Shown one piece after another: positions 23,891 to 35,009 of a DNA stretch of 64,000 nucleotides (its first letter is position 1; every line of letters starts with the position of its first letter). Source of the DNA: Phytophthora sp. 'mugwort' (lineage: Eukaryota > Oomycota > Peronosporomycetes > Peronosporales > Peronosporaceae); contig JAUCEF010000014.1 in the NCBI GenBank assembly GCA_033558025.1, positions 1,736,001 through 1,800,000 of the forward strand, given 5' to 3'. Both the position numbers and the translations under genes were made by a program. Below the pieces are notes generated by a model. The model saw only the letters and a program-made list of their open reading frames with translations. It was not told where the DNA came from and made no database searches.

Positions 23891-24579
23891 AAAAGCACAT
23901 CACAGGCAAGTTGTTGAGGTGGCGATGACGTTGATGGAGTATCGCTACCATATCGAGCTTATTAATGTGCCAATAACGTTTGGATCGACATAGTCTCTAG
24001 GTGGGCCGGGAATCATCACGATGGTGTAGCTCTGCGAGCTGTGGTGTTGCGACAAACGCGGTCAAGGAGAGGAAGAAAGGTCTCCCTGGAGCCAATCGAA
24101 GCGTCGGAGAGGGGAGGAAGAGAGGGAACCGATGATCAGGGCAAACGTCGGAGAGGTGAGGCAGATAGGACCCGACACGATGCAGACGTAATTCAACCCA
24201 ACAGATAAGCAAGGAAGTGATGAAGGTTGGAGGCACGATAGCAATAAGGCCATTCAACGACCCAAACTATGAGCGGCCAACGCTGGACGAGCTTTTTCAG
24301 GTACAAGAACTTCATAGCCACGCAGCGCCAATAGAAGAGCTGACCGAGCGCATTTCGGGAAAGGGTTGGTACTGCGAGGGACGGCTGTAGATCCCAGCGA
24401 CCAATACGGCACTACTACAGCGGCTCGTGGTAGTAGCGCACTGCGGTGTGCAATGACATAGAGGCAGAGCTACCATGATGGAACAGTAGCACCGGCATTT
24501 TTTTTCGATGAGCGTCTGAGAACGAAAGGCGACAAGTTTCCGGCTTCCTGCCTGCTTTGTCAGCATTGGAAAGGCGGTA

Positions 24580-25060
24580 AGGTGGTACAGCGATCGTGGG
24601 GAGAGACATTTCGTTGCCACGAACGCAACGGTGTCCTTCACTGGGATTTTCTGGGGGTGGGCGAGGCATTTGGCTGTGACAGGCATCTACTAGTACTTAA
24701 GGATGAAGCAGCACATTATTGCGATCTGGTGCCGTGCGCGACCCCTACAAGTGTTGTAGCTATCGACGCCATACTTGCCTGGTACAACAGATTTGGCATT
24801 CCGTGAATATGGAAGTAACCAAAGCAGTCATTTCAAAAATGAAGTACTGGCAGAAGTATGCAAACGACTCAAGTGCGAACACAAGTTCAAGGTAGCGTAC
24901 AGCCTGGGGACAAACGGCAGCATCGAACGTGTTAACCGTGACGTGGTACAAATCCTCAGGGTGCTATGCCTAGAGTACAAGAAGGACACAAAGGACTGGA
25001 CGTGTTTTTACCGTTTCACAGAGCGAGTATAAACCATACGCGTTTGCTTTCACTGGGTAA
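24580..25060 (+). pseudogene. gypsy integrase remnant
   Basis: LHWDFLGVGEAFGCDRHLLVLKDEA, HYCDLVPC and YGSNQSSHFKNEVLAEVCKRL match the integrase core of oomycete gypsy elements. A one-base shift near 24805 interrupts the region. The catalytic glutamate region (NGSIERVNRD) is present but the protein is split. Confidence 0.8.
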
Positions 25061-25299
25061 CAAAGCACCGGTGAAACCTTTGGACACTGCCACTATCAAG
25101 CCCCCTCGATTTCTGTGTCGACCCGGAGCAGAAGCGAATTCTCGAACTGACTAACCAGTCTGAACTGATCGAGCAAAAGCTTCAGGCGCTACGGGAAAAG
25201 CGTTCTCAACATGCACAGATCCGTAACAATCGAACGTGAAAGGCAAACCCGCCCGAACAGAGACATGCAACATATGCGAAAAGAGCCAAATTCAGCGTC

Positions 25300-25729
25300 G
25301 GCGAATTCGTACTGAGATCTAGAGTCAGCCTCTAGTCACCTGCATTGGTCCATATCAGATCGTGAGAGCAGACGAGCATTCGTTTGTGGTCCGAAACCTC
25401 GTGACGGGTGCGAAGGCTGACGTGCATGCGTCAAGCCTCAAGTACTACGCGGACAAGGATGTGAAGAAATCAGAGAGCACATTAAATCCTAGGGTATTGT
25501 GCTAGCAGTGACCGATCTCAAAGGACACCAATGGAGCCCAATCAAGAAGGGCTACGCAATCCTGATGTCCTGGAAAGGACTAGGGACAATCGAAGACTCG
25601 TGGGAGCCGCTAAAATCTCTGCAAAAAGACATTCCGTTCATGATTCGTGAGTACGCAGATCGTGCCGCTGACAGCGGAATCTCCAAGCACATAGTGGATT
25701 GCAAGATTTGCATGTTGAAGTTAGCCTAG
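25300..25729 (+). pseudogene. gypsy C-terminal chromodomain remnant
   Basis: The downstream part of pol reads VVRNLVTGAKADVHASSLKYY (25390), a typical post-integrase segment. It is followed at about 25560-25660 by a chromodomain-like block (LMSWKGLGTIEDSWEPLKSL..DIP). Such chromodomains direct integration to chromatin in chromoviruses. The copy stops where the copia fragment begins. Confidence 0.7.
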
Positions 25730-27053
25730 TGATGACCTTGTTCTTTGCCCAGAACACGCGCACGTAATTCGTGGAGAAGTCGGTAAAGTTGATGAAGTAC
25801 CGGTTCCCGCGCCGGTCTTTCGGGGTCATCGGTCCCTTAATGTCGCTGCCGACAACGCCATCAATGATGTCGATCGGTGTGCTCGAGCCGGAATCCTTCT
25901 TTGACTGATTATTCTTACTTGCTTTCCCTGGATACAGGTCAAGCACTTCGGGCAGGCTCTGTCCGTCAGTCTGATGCCAGACCCTTCGTTGTCAGCCATG
26001 CGCTCCACCATGTCGTACGCAATGTGACCGAGCCGCTTATGCAATTCCTCGAACGCCGCGGCAGCCTTGCCCACCGCCACCTCCCATGTTGTGCAGGGCC
26101 GTGTTCGCTTTATACTCGATCGCTGAAGAGACAAGCTCTGCAGCCTGCTGGAGATGGTCAGCGCGCTGGGAGTTGAGGCGCATCAGCATCGCGCTCTGGG
26201 CATAGTGAGGTGCCGACTTGCATAGAGGCTGGAGCACGCATTGATCCGAGTTACCAGAGCGCTCGGCTATTACGCCAGGAACTGATAGTGTTCCGGCCAC
26301 GTCTTGCTTGGGTCCTTCTCCTTGGACATCAACTCAATGCCCTTGGCCGACGGGATAAGTGTCATGTACAGCATGAGCATGTTGTTCATCACGTATTCGA
26401 GCGTGCTCGACACGGCTGTCCACCCAGGCAGCATCTTCTCGAAGTAGATGAGTGCGGTGCCGTCCAGCTTTCGGCTTAGCGCGAGGATCTTAAACTCTTC
26501 CGGCCAGTCCCCGCCGCTCATCTGCTGCGCGGCACCAAGCATCTGCGGGAACCGCAGTCCCCACGACTTGAAGTCAGCGACGACCCCCGAGTACTTCTCC
26601 TTGCCGGAGAATCGCGAGAACCCCGACCAGTCCAGGTCTCTTGGCTTCGGGATCTTCAGCCCGAAGTTGGTCGGCGGTACGTTCTGCTGCGCTGTGTGTG
26701 GCGGCTGCACCTGAGGTTGCAGTGGCGGTGAGGCGACGGCACGCGCACTGGTTGCGGCGGCTGTTGAAGCGGCGGCATGCGCGGTAGTGCTGTAGTGTGT
26801 GTGTCGGCACTTCGAGCGAGCCCAATCTCATGCGTCCGTTAATCGCGCGGGGAAAAGCACTTGGGCAGTCGTATGAGTTCTCGGAGGTGTGTGTGGGCGG
26901 CGCTTTGGTGCTGTTCTTCAAGTCCGCTTGAAACTTCAGCTGATTTGCCATGAACTGGGCCTGACGCTGCACCATCCCTTCGAGGAGTCCATCCAGTCGG
27001 TCCATCCGCTCAGAACTCGCGTCAGAAATCCCGACTGCCCCTTGCGTGGGCAT
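25730..27053 (-). mobile_element. Second Ty1/copia fragment (gag to early integrase)
   Basis: On the minus strand a gag-like part comes first (residues around MERLDGLLEGMVQRQAQFMANQLKFQ near 26960). A second gag section follows (IPKPRDLDWSGFSRFSGKEKYSGVV..FKSWG, 26270-26660). GAG-pre-integrase and integrase start follow (RLGHIAYDMVERM near 26020; SDIKGPMTPKDRRGNRYFINFTD.FS near 25830). It ends abruptly at about 25730 against the gypsy element, without reverse transcriptase. Frame changes are present. It differs clearly from the copia element at 0-4 kb. Confidence 0.78.
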
Positions 27054-28200
27054 CAGACGCGCTCAAGATCGAGCGCGCCCATCGAACAACTCGAACGGGT
27101 CGGGCGACACATCCAGGCCATGCATATCGGTGTAGGTGATGTCGCCTGCCGTCTTGAACTGCTTCGTGTCAGTGGTCGTTGGGCTCATAACCTGTTGGAA
27201 GAGATGCTTGAGCAGTAGAAGGTATATGAAAGACTGATGTATTCATGCAAGCGTGCAAAGCCCTGCTCGGCCATTGTTGGTTTCCTAACTGCTCTTGGAT
27301 TCCTGTTCCTAACTCCTCGTGTGCCTTTTGGCACCATGTACGTCCTTTGGTATCACGTGCGTTATGTACACCACGTATGTCGTGTGCGCCCTTTTGTACT
27401 CAGCAGATGTTTTACTGCCGCCTCCTCACTCGCAGCGTTGTCCTTGAGCTGCTGGAGCTGCTCCAGCACATCATCGTTTTCGTCGAGTACCTCGCTAGTG
27501 CCCCTTGCACCCTCGTTACGTCTCTTTCGTACTGCATAATTCCGTAGCAAAAAGACTTTTCGGTCCCGACACGCACAAAAGCCGGAACTTGCTGTCAGGA
27601 TATCATTTACTCGGCTCCCAATGCCTTCTCAGACTCCAGTTACAGCTTTGCGGCCAGCTACAAACGGAGTCATGGCGAGGACCTTGGCGAGTAGGGCTTC
27701 ATCGGCGCAGGCATTGAATCCTGAGCGGGCGTCCGTCGACGCCACTTCCTCGAAGCTGGCGCCATCGTCCGGCTTACCTCTTGCTGCTCATCACCAGCAT
27801 CTTGCGCCAGTTGGATAGGGGCATCTGGCGCTGAGGAAGGGGAGGGGCTCAACGCTGTCGCTCACCAGGTCGCCGAGGCTACTGTCGCTCTCGTTGCTGT
27901 CTGCGGCAGCAACAGCAGTCGTCGCTGCCTTGGAGGAGAGGAGAATATAAAGTAAATCTTTAACCTACATAGCTTGCACCTCGGCAAATATCCCATCTAT
28001 TGAGCAACGATGTTATCGGCGTTTCGGTCAAAAGCGCATGAGAGATCAAGTCTTCCGGGAAAGAGCACCCCGTTCGCGAAAAATATGGTTACATACGTGT
28101 AAACAGAGCTTACACGTGACAATCGTCAACTCTTACAAGATAATGTATTTGTCTAGAAAGCCACACTACAAAATCCTCTGTACAATTCCTGAAGTGCTAC
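27054..28200. other. Spacer between copia fragment and Harbinger relic
   Basis: No gene recognised. 27400-27550 carries leucine/serine-rich frames from low-complexity composition. The copia leader/LTR may lie in 27054-27300, but no boundary was found. Confidence 0.4.
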
Positions 28201-28202
28201 CC

Positions 28203-29857
28203 TCAGAATTCCTGGCTCAGCTGTTGACTAAGCTGCGTCAAAGCGTCCTCGCTAGCGTCGTTTTCTCTCCCTAAATCTCCTACCTCAGTCGAGCGGCGTT
28301 TGCTATTTTTAGCACGATACTTTTCTTGTGCTAGCCGACGTTTTTCCTTGATCCCCAAGCCAAGTTGGATCAATTTGTGATGTGACTGGTGGTACCAATC
28401 ACCGTTCTGCTCGCGCAGTGGGTTTATCGACACGTGAAAAGTTGGTCAGTGCAACAGACAGTCGAAATACGTCATCGTATTTATACTCTCATTCCACCGA
28501 CACTTGTCGGCCGCGATGCGCCGCAGCATGTCGAGGCGTCCAAAATAATTCCCCACAATGACGCGATCACTGGATATCTGGTCGTTGCAGGTCTGTTCTG
28601 CACGGCTCAGCGACCTCCCTTTCTTGGGGTGGATGCAGCGTAGGTAGTTGGCTAACCCCTGGTATCCCTTGTCTGCCAGGATCGCCCACTCGTCTGGGAA
28701 CTTTTCCTTGAGCGGACCGTCGTCGTGCAGCATCTCTTCACCTGGCAGCTTAGACATCTTGGCCTGGTGAAACGACTTGTTGTCTTTGAAATTGAGATGT
28801 CGTGCGTCGCTCGCTTCGCATGCTCGGAGCAGTTTATAGCGAACCCTCTTGTGTCCACGGACACCTCCACCTTCAAACCATACAAGTTGTGTTTGTCACT
28901 ATAGTGCTTGCGACTCTCTTGAATGGAACAACCGGGGCGCCAACTCTGTTGGAAGGTCACGTCTACAGCGTATAATGCGCACGGGAAGTTGCTGAAAGTA
29001 TTGCCGGACGTGGCTATAGCTCGCATGTTGGCTTCATCACAACGGTTTTCAGCTTGATCAACATACAACTTAGGGTCAAAAAGCCGAATGAGCGTTGTCA
29101 CTGTCTCCATGAACGACGTTGACGGGGGCCTAATATCTCCGAGAGGTGCTGCCAGGTTCCCCCTTCCTTTACCGTGACGAGCGTCATGAAGAACGCATCT
29201 TTCCCGCTAATAGATGAGCGACGACCTTTGCCAACGTTATAGTTCACAACGATGAAGTCGCGAATTGTGAGCCACAGCTCGTTGAATTCGCGCGTGGTAA
29301 AGTTGGTCACGTCTTCCACAACAGCAGAACCACCCACGTCACGTAGCGGTCAAAACGCGGCGTGTCTGTGTCGTCATCAGCGACGTCATGGAGTCGAGTG
29401 GTTGGAAACTGATCCACGTCTTGTTCTCTGGCGATGCGTCGTTCAACCATCGCGCTAACGACGGACTACACGTGGTCTTGTTCGGCCTGTGCAGCACGAA
29501 CAGCTTGAGTGGCGCGTGAGACCTGCCGGGCACGAGCACCACGAGAATTGTGTCTGGCATGACCAACGGGGGCGTCCTGGGAATCGCGGTACTGCTGAGC
29601 TTCGCGAGTTGGTTGGCGAGACATAGGAACTCACTTGGTCTTGTATGTGCGGACGTGAAAGACGAGGATAATCGGGTAATGAGCATCGGTATTCCCGGGA
29701 ATTCAAAGCGTTCGGGATAGATTTGAACGTTCGCCTGGCGAGCTCTCCCGTGAAGAAGCAAGTGTTTTTCAGTCCAGCTGGTTCTTCCCGCTGTTATTGA
29801 TTTATGGCTACTAACAGCGTTTCTCGGTGGGCAACACAAGCGCTTTGGGCTAATCAT
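28203..29857 (-). pseudogene. PIF/Harbinger-type DDE nuclease relic
   Basis: Reading the minus strand: an N-terminal helix-rich part (VEDVTNFTTREFNELW and GKGRRSSISGKDAFFMTLV, 29100-29340), then the DDE_Tnp_4 core. The core shows ALYAVDVTFQQSWRP (about 28960), HNLYGLKVEVSVD (28880) and WAILADKGYQGL (28670), which carry the expected catalytic aspartates. The C-terminal helices reach about 28203 (basic, then acid/serine-rich). Frame changes near 29100, 28760 and 28440 and a stop break it. The 29340-29857 frame upstream probably holds the original N-terminus or the accessory gene. TIRs were not found. Confidence 0.75.
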
Positions 29858-30604
29858 CCGCTCTTTGTGTCAGAGGATACCAACTCGAGAAGCGACCTAC
29901 TGATTTGCCACGCGAGTTTCGTTTCGTTGCGGCTGTTTCGTGCCATCTGGCAGCTCGTGCTGAAATCTTGAGCCGAGTTTTTTTTTTTCGTTGTGAAAGT
30001 GGTTTTGGTGCTGCAGCTTAAGCGCTCTAATGATTTTAGGAGCGCTAGTATCGTGTTAGTCGTACTAGTAGTACTATTACTACAAGCAACAACGCCCGAC
30101 TACTACAGTAAGGATGAAGCTAACCTCTGTTTTCAGAGTCGCTTAGTCTTAGTAAAACTACCCCGAATGTCGCCACTGCTAAGGATGGTAGTACTAAGGC
30201 TATTAATATTAACGACTACGAATTGTCACTCTATATCAATATAGTCAAAATTAAATTCATAATTTATTTTGTAAGAAGTCTCCAAATAGTAATATCGCTA
30301 GCAAGTCGCCGTAAGTTCTTTCGGCGGCCTGAAATGCTTGTGTGGGCGTAGCCACCACGTAGCCTTCGTCATTCGCAGCGTTGAGGCCTACACATGACAC
30401 GGTCCGTGCTGTCACCAGCCAGTCATCGTAGGCAAGTTCTGAGCATTCATAGTATATTCGCTCTGTATGGTGCGAATATCTGCCGTGCAGTTGTTCAGCT
30501 TGGGGCGTCGTGCAGCTTAAGAGCACGGAGCACCACCTCAACACCACCAAAATGTATCCGGATAAATTGGAATCTCATCTCTATTTTTCTAACCTGACTG
30601 CAGA
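29858..30604. other. Spacer with a small unassigned minus-strand frame
   Basis: A minus-strand frame at 30257-30550 (up to 97 codons, no clear ATG) has a protein-like composition (residues such as ERIYYECSELAYDDWLVTAR) but no known domain. Starting 55 bp downstream of the glucosyltransferase stop, it might be a remnant gene or exon. 30040-30130 is rich in CTA/TAG trinucleotides. Confidence 0.4.
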
Positions 30605-33600
30605 TTAATGCAGCGCCAACGCAAGAGAACAAGATGACGCTTTCCGTGGCTTCGGAATCGGTTCTAGAACCGCGCGCTCGAGCGCTTTCGCATACGCCGC
30701 CATAATTGTTTTCCTTTCAGTAACTTCTTCCTCCAATGTCGCCCAATATTTCGGTTTTTCCACCACCATGGCAACTCGGCTCGTCAGTCGTGACAAAACG
30801 GATCGTGGATGGTCCGATACCGCGTCAGTCGAGTCGTAAGACGCAAACGACGTCAAAGCTTTTCGAATTGATTCCAATCCGTGAATTGGCTTGACATCAG
30901 GCGGCTCTTGGTCCTCTGCAAAATCTCGAAGTGAAAACTTCGCTGGACGACGACCATCATAATACAAAGGTTTATACGATACATCGTCCGTGTCGTCATG
31001 GCTTCGAAGCGGTTGGATGGCAAGATATGCTTCAAATGACAATTTCAGTTCCAGTCGCGGGTCGTAAATACGCGCAATCTTCGTCTCCTCCACGTCGCAC
31101 CGCATCGCCCGTAATGGCAAATTCATGTAATAAGTATCGACTGCTTTTTCCAGTGCTTGTTCCGGATTAAAAGTCGTGGCAATTTCGTCTACTTTATCTC
31201 GAATTTCAGGCTCAAGAAGCTGCTGGAACGACGTGACCAACGATTCGACTGTACACGTTCTCAGATCAATAGGGGGAATCCCAACGCCTGCAGTCACACA
31301 CATGCAGGCCGCATAATATTGCGACGAGAGACTGACACAGATCCCCACTGGTTTGCCAGCAGCCAGACCTTCCTCTACAATCGCAGGTTCCCCCCAATGA
31401 ATAGTAGCCGCTACTTTGCGGAGAATCAACGAATACGGGAATTTCCTCTCCACTTCGTAAATATTTTCCGAATGGTAAAGCGAATGTTCCGATCGGCCTT
31501 CACGAGCTTGAAAAATGACTTTAACATTGGCTCTCTCTGCCGCTTTCTCAATTTGACACAAAAGACGATCGATCTCGATTGATGCCAAATTATACGTTGA
31601 CACACCAAAGTAAATAACGGGATGGCAAGTGGCTAAAGTGAAATCGTTTAAAGAACGACTCCACTTGAATTTCCGCATCTTTTCCACTTCTCGCTCGTCT
31701 TTGAGTGTCACGTAACCTGCCACACTGAGTTCTTGTCCCCAATCAACGGGTCTTTGCAAGAGCGCGGGGTTCCAGAGGTAAACATGCGGGATTTGCCACT
31801 CAACCAGAGGACTCGCCTGGTTGCAGTGTCCTCGCAGCCCAAGATGCTCTCGAAAGTCGTTCAAAATGTCTTCCATCCCTCGCCACAGCACGGTATCAAC
31901 CACACCATACGACAGCCAATTGGTCTTCTTAAATTCACGTCCAAGTTGACTCGTTTCGTCCATGAACATCGCACTCAGCACATGAGGCATCGCAAATGTC
32001 GGAGATAATGGCACCAAGCTGAAGCATTGGAGTGGAATACCCAGTCGCTCTGCCACATGTACATGGCCAAACAGCAGCGGATGCCACAACAAGGCGTCGG
32101 CCCGGAAATGCTCGCCAGGAATGTTCTGGCCGCGACCATGTGGATCGGCACCATTTGCTGCAGGCCACAGAGAATAAATGAGGTCTTTAAAAGGCCCCAG
32201 CACCGGCCGGCCGGCCTTGTGCTTCTGGATCACATTTGCATGCTTCGTGTCGTGGAGATATTTGATAAAGTCATGAAAATTCTTCATGGCGCCGGCGAGC
32301 GGGTAGAATTCGAGCCCACGCGCGACAATTTCCACTCGAAAATTTTCATTCGCTGCAACGCGGACGCGATGGCCATCGGCGGCCATCCGCACTCCGATAG
32401 CGACAAGCTGCTTGACGTTGTTGTCCCATGTGCCGATTGTCGCGAGACAAATATTCATCGCCGGCACCGTCGTCCCCACGAAATTCTTCAGAATGCGCTC
32501 GGATTTGACCTTCTGAAGTCGTGAGTATTGACGCCATTCCTCAAGTTTCGACTCACTGATAGTATCGGGGACTTTGCTTCCGACTTTAAAGTTGACACCG
32601 ATATTTCCACTTGCCGTGAAGTCAGCAGAGCGAATAGAGATGCCGTCTCTCGGTGACGACTCACTCTCCATTTCTGACGCACTAGACGGCGAGTAAGAAC
32701 TGCGCTGGATACGGTCCAGAGACTCTCGATGGGTTTCCTTCTCACTCATAATCTCACGGAACCGTGCTTGATACGTGCGTTTATCTTGATCAGATACGTT
32801 GAGCTCCACTTTCCTTCTAGCTTGTTTCTTAGGGCCAATCATTCGGTGAGTTTCAAGCTCTTCCGAGTCACCTCCCGACGTGTACGAATCCAACAGCCCG
32901 TTTTCCTTCCCTAATGCCGCCATAAACGTCTTGTCAAACACACTGCCACGTTTCCTGCGACCTGTTTCGTTGAAATAATTGGCATGACCTGCTGCAATAT
33001 GGTCTGCAAACAGTGCGACGCCATGCACAGGACGGATCACTAGTCCACTCACGCCTTTGACCACTCCGATCACTGCTCCCTTAGGACCTTCTTCACGGAA
33101 TCCTTTGGCTGGTTTCACGATGACGTCCTTAAAAGCTCCACCCACTTCGTGGAAGAACGCTGCAGCACCTGAAGACGCCCCTGCGAAGCCATGAGCAGGT
33201 CCACGTGCTGTGTAGTCTACGAAATGATAGTCCACGACTTTCTTGTCGAAGTTTTTGGGTTGTGACGCGATCACAAAGTCGCAGACGTCGCAGAGCTTGA
33301 GCTTGAGTTGCTCGCACCACTTCGTCGCGACACGCACGTGGTCGAGATCACAGCGCATGATTTGGACCGGTAAATGACGATAAAAGCATCGTACAGCCTC
33401 CTCTGCGCCGTCTTCCAGCTGCAGTTTCTGCTGGATATCCACCGCGCGACGGCGCATCTCGGGACTCTGTAGACCTTCGAACGCAACTCGCAACTTAGCC
33501 GTCGTCAACTCCTCGATCGGACAGGGCGCCACACCGACCTGTGCTCGCAGCACGGCCCAGCCCCAGAACGGCTGGTCTCCAAAGAACGGCACGATGAACG

Positions 33601-34969
33601 TCGGCTTGCCTGCCAGTAACCCGGCGGCGGTCGTGCCTGCACCGCCGTGATGCACCACAGCACTCACGCGTGGCATCAACCAGTCGTGCGGACAATTGCC
33701 CAAGAAGAAAACGTTCTCGGGGATCGTCAGGTCTCCAGCCATGTCGCTCCAGCTCGACTGGATCAATACACGCACGTTCGCCTGCGCCGCCGCCTCAAGG
33801 ATCATCTTGGTCGTGGCTTTCGGGTCTTCCAGCACCATGGAGCCAAATCCGACGAAGATCGGGCCGTCGTCATGGCCCAAAAACGCTTCCAGCTCTGGTG
33901 ACGGCGTGTACGACGACGCCGTGCCGTTCAGCACGACGGTGCCCACCACGTCGTACAGATCTCCCCAATCTTTGGGCTTTGGGACCAGCTCGGGACTCCA
34001 CATGAACGCATGCGGAATCTTTAAATCCAGCAGGATATCTCGACCGCCGTCGCCCTTGCGGATCTTCCGTAGCCCCAAGACGTCCGTCCGGAACTCGTTC
34101 ACGATGCCTTCCGTGCCCTGCCACATGAGCAGATCCACGAGCTTGTACGACAGGTAATTCCTCTTCTGTAGCTTACCAGTGTACGGCATATTCGCGAGCG
34201 GGTGCGGGAACGCCGTCGTGGGCACCCACGGCTGTGGGAACATGATATGCAACGGCACGCCCAGACGTTCGGCCACGTGGATGTGTCCGTACGTCACGGG
34301 GTTCGAGATGATGGCCTGGGCGCGAAAAGGTTTGCCTTTCACACCGGGACCGCCTCCTTCCGGGTCGGCGGCAGAGACCGCGGGCCACGTCGAGTGGAGA
34401 ATCTCCTCAATCATCTGCAGGTTCCGAGGCACGTCCTTCTGTAGCGTCTCGATCTTGGTCGGGATAAGGTGGCCACCGGTCTTGACCATGTACGCTGCCA
34501 ACTCTTTCGGGTCTCCTCCTAACGGGTAGAATTCTACGTTATAACTCGTCACAAAGTCTCGATAGATGGCGTGTGTGGCGAGTCGTACGCGATGTCCGTC
34601 GCGCTGTAGTCGTTGGGCGATGGCCACGAACGGCTGCACGTCGCCACGTGTCCCGACAATCATGATGCAGACGTTGAGCACTGGAGGGATGTCAAGCTGT
34701 TCGACTGCCTTCTCCAGCTCAAGATCTTCATCCGTGTCGATTGTGCTCCGTGATCTCCGTCGGAGCGTGTCCAGGTCGATTTCTTCTTCTTCGGCCACGT
34801 CTAGACAGATGCGGCCGTCCGGCCCGTGCACGGCGATACCGGCCGTGCGGACATCTTCCAGTGCGTTCTGAACGGTGGACGGCGGGGCAATGGCCAGCGT
34901 CGTAGATTTTTTGTAGAGCGCGGCTTTCAATCGCTCGTTCCACTCGTGGAATTTGCACTCACTAGGCAT
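30605..34969 (-). CDS. Sterol-glucosyltransferase-like protein with a second, degenerate GT domain
   Basis: A single exon of 1,454 residues; ATG 34969 is supported by an initiator just upstream. Residues about 95-545 form a GT1/GT-B domain of the UDP-glucose:sterol 3-beta-glucosyltransferase type: MIVGTRGDVQPF at the start and VVHHGGAGTTAAGLLAGKP (about 435) for the UDP-sugar pocket. Residues about 615-700 carry KGAVIGVVKGVSGLVIRPVHG, resembling the VPS13/ATG2-type C-terminal membrane segment. Residues about 850-1330 repeat the GT fold (ICLATIGTWDNNVKQL ...), but the nucleotide-sugar motif is TIHWGEPAIVEEGLAAGKP, so the HHGGAGT core is lost. Domain 1 is probably catalytic and domain 2 structural or regulatory. 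The neighbour at 35.3-37.5 kb is a single-domain paralogue in the same orientation. The acceptor lipid is unknown. Confidence 0.9.
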   Translation of the reverse strand: MPSECKFHEWNERLKAALYKKSTTLAIAPPSTVQNALEDVRTAGIAVHGPDGRICLDVAEEEEIDLDTLRRRSRSTIDTDEDLELEKAVEQLDIPPVLNVCIMIVGTRGDVQPFVAIAQRLQRDGHRVRLATHAIYRDFVTSYNVEFYPLGGDPKELAAYMVKTGGHLIPTKIETLQKDVPRNLQMIEEILHSTWPAVSAADPEGGGPGVKGKPFRAQAIISNPVTYGHIHVAERLGVPLHIMFPQPWVPTTAFPHPLANMPYTGKLQKRNYLSYKLVDLLMWQGTEGIVNEFRTDVLGLRKIRKGDGGRDILLDLKIPHAFMWSPELVPKPKDWGDLYDVVGTVVLNGTASSYTPSPELEAFLGHDDGPIFVGFGSMVLEDPKATTKMILEAAAQANVRVLIQSSWSDMAGDLTIPENVFFLGNCPHDWLMPRVSAVVHHGGAGTTAAGLLAGKPTFIVPFFGDQPFWGWAVLRAQVGVAPCPIEELTTAKLRVAFEGLQSPEMRRRAVDIQQKLQLEDGAEEAVRCFYRHLPVQIMRCDLDHVRVATKWCEQLKLKLCDVCDFVIASQPKNFDKKVVDYHFVDYTARGPAHGFAGASSGAAAFFHEVGGAFKDVIVKPAKGFREEGPKGAVIGVVKGVSGLVIRPVHGVALFADHIAAGHANYFNETGRRKRGSVFDKTFMAALGKENGLLDSYTSGGDSEELETHRMIGPKKQARRKVELNVSDQDKRTYQARFREIMSEKETHRESLDRIQRSSYSPSSASEMESESSPRDGISIRSADFTASGNIGVNFKVGSKVPDTISESKLEEWRQYSRLQKVKSERILKNFVGTTVPAMNICLATIGTWDNNVKQLVAIGVRMAADGHRVRVAANENFRVEIVARGLEFYPLAGAMKNFHDFIKYLHDTKHANVIQKHKAGRPVLGPFKDLIYSLWPAANGADPHGRGQNIPGEHFRADALLWHPLLFGHVHVAERLGIPLQCFSLVPLSPTFAMPHVLSAMFMDETSQLGREFKKTNWLSYGVVDTVLWRGMEDILNDFREHLGLRGHCNQASPLVEWQIPHVYLWNPALLQRPVDWGQELSVAGYVTLKDEREVEKMRKFKWSRSLNDFTLATCHPVIYFGVSTYNLASIEIDRLLCQIEKAAERANVKVIFQAREGRSEHSLYHSENIYEVERKFPYSLILRKVAATIHWGEPAIVEEGLAAGKPVGICVSLSSQYYAACMCVTAGVGIPPIDLRTCTVESLVTSFQQLLEPEIRDKVDEIATTFNPEQALEKAVDTYYMNLPLRAMRCDVEETKIARIYDPRLELKLSFEAYLAIQPLRSHDDTDDVSYKPLYYDGRRPAKFSLRDFAEDQEPPDVKPIHGLESIRKALTSFASYDSTDAVSDHPRSVLSRLTSRVAMVVEKPKYWATLEEEVTERKTIMAAYAKALERAVLEPIPKPRKASSCSLALALH

Positions 34970-34990
34970 CGCGACTTGTGGCCGGCCAGA

Positions 34991-35009
34991 CGGAACGGTG
35001 AATGAGTTG
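34991..35009 (-). promoter_or_regulatory. Oomycete-type initiator of the dual-domain glucosyltransferase gene
   Basis: CAACTCATTCACCGTTCCG on the minus strand fits the Inr (CTCATTY..). It lies 22 bp upstream of the ATG at 34969, implying a very short 5' UTR. The whole gap to the next gene is only about 295 bp. Confidence 0.7.

Larger units (their letters stand above)
20196..25729 (+). mobile_element. Ty3/gypsy chromovirus-like retrotransposon, heavily decayed
   Basis: Plus-strand remnants follow the Ty3/gypsy order: gag (about 20838), protease/RT (22.5-23.2 kb), RNase H (23.5-23.9 kb), integrase (24.6-25.1 kb) and chromodomain (25.5-25.7 kb). The segment 20196-20837 probably contains 5' LTR/leader sequence. 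No 3' LTR is seen, because the copy ends against a copia fragment at about 25729. Stops and frame changes occur every few hundred bases. Confidence 0.85.
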
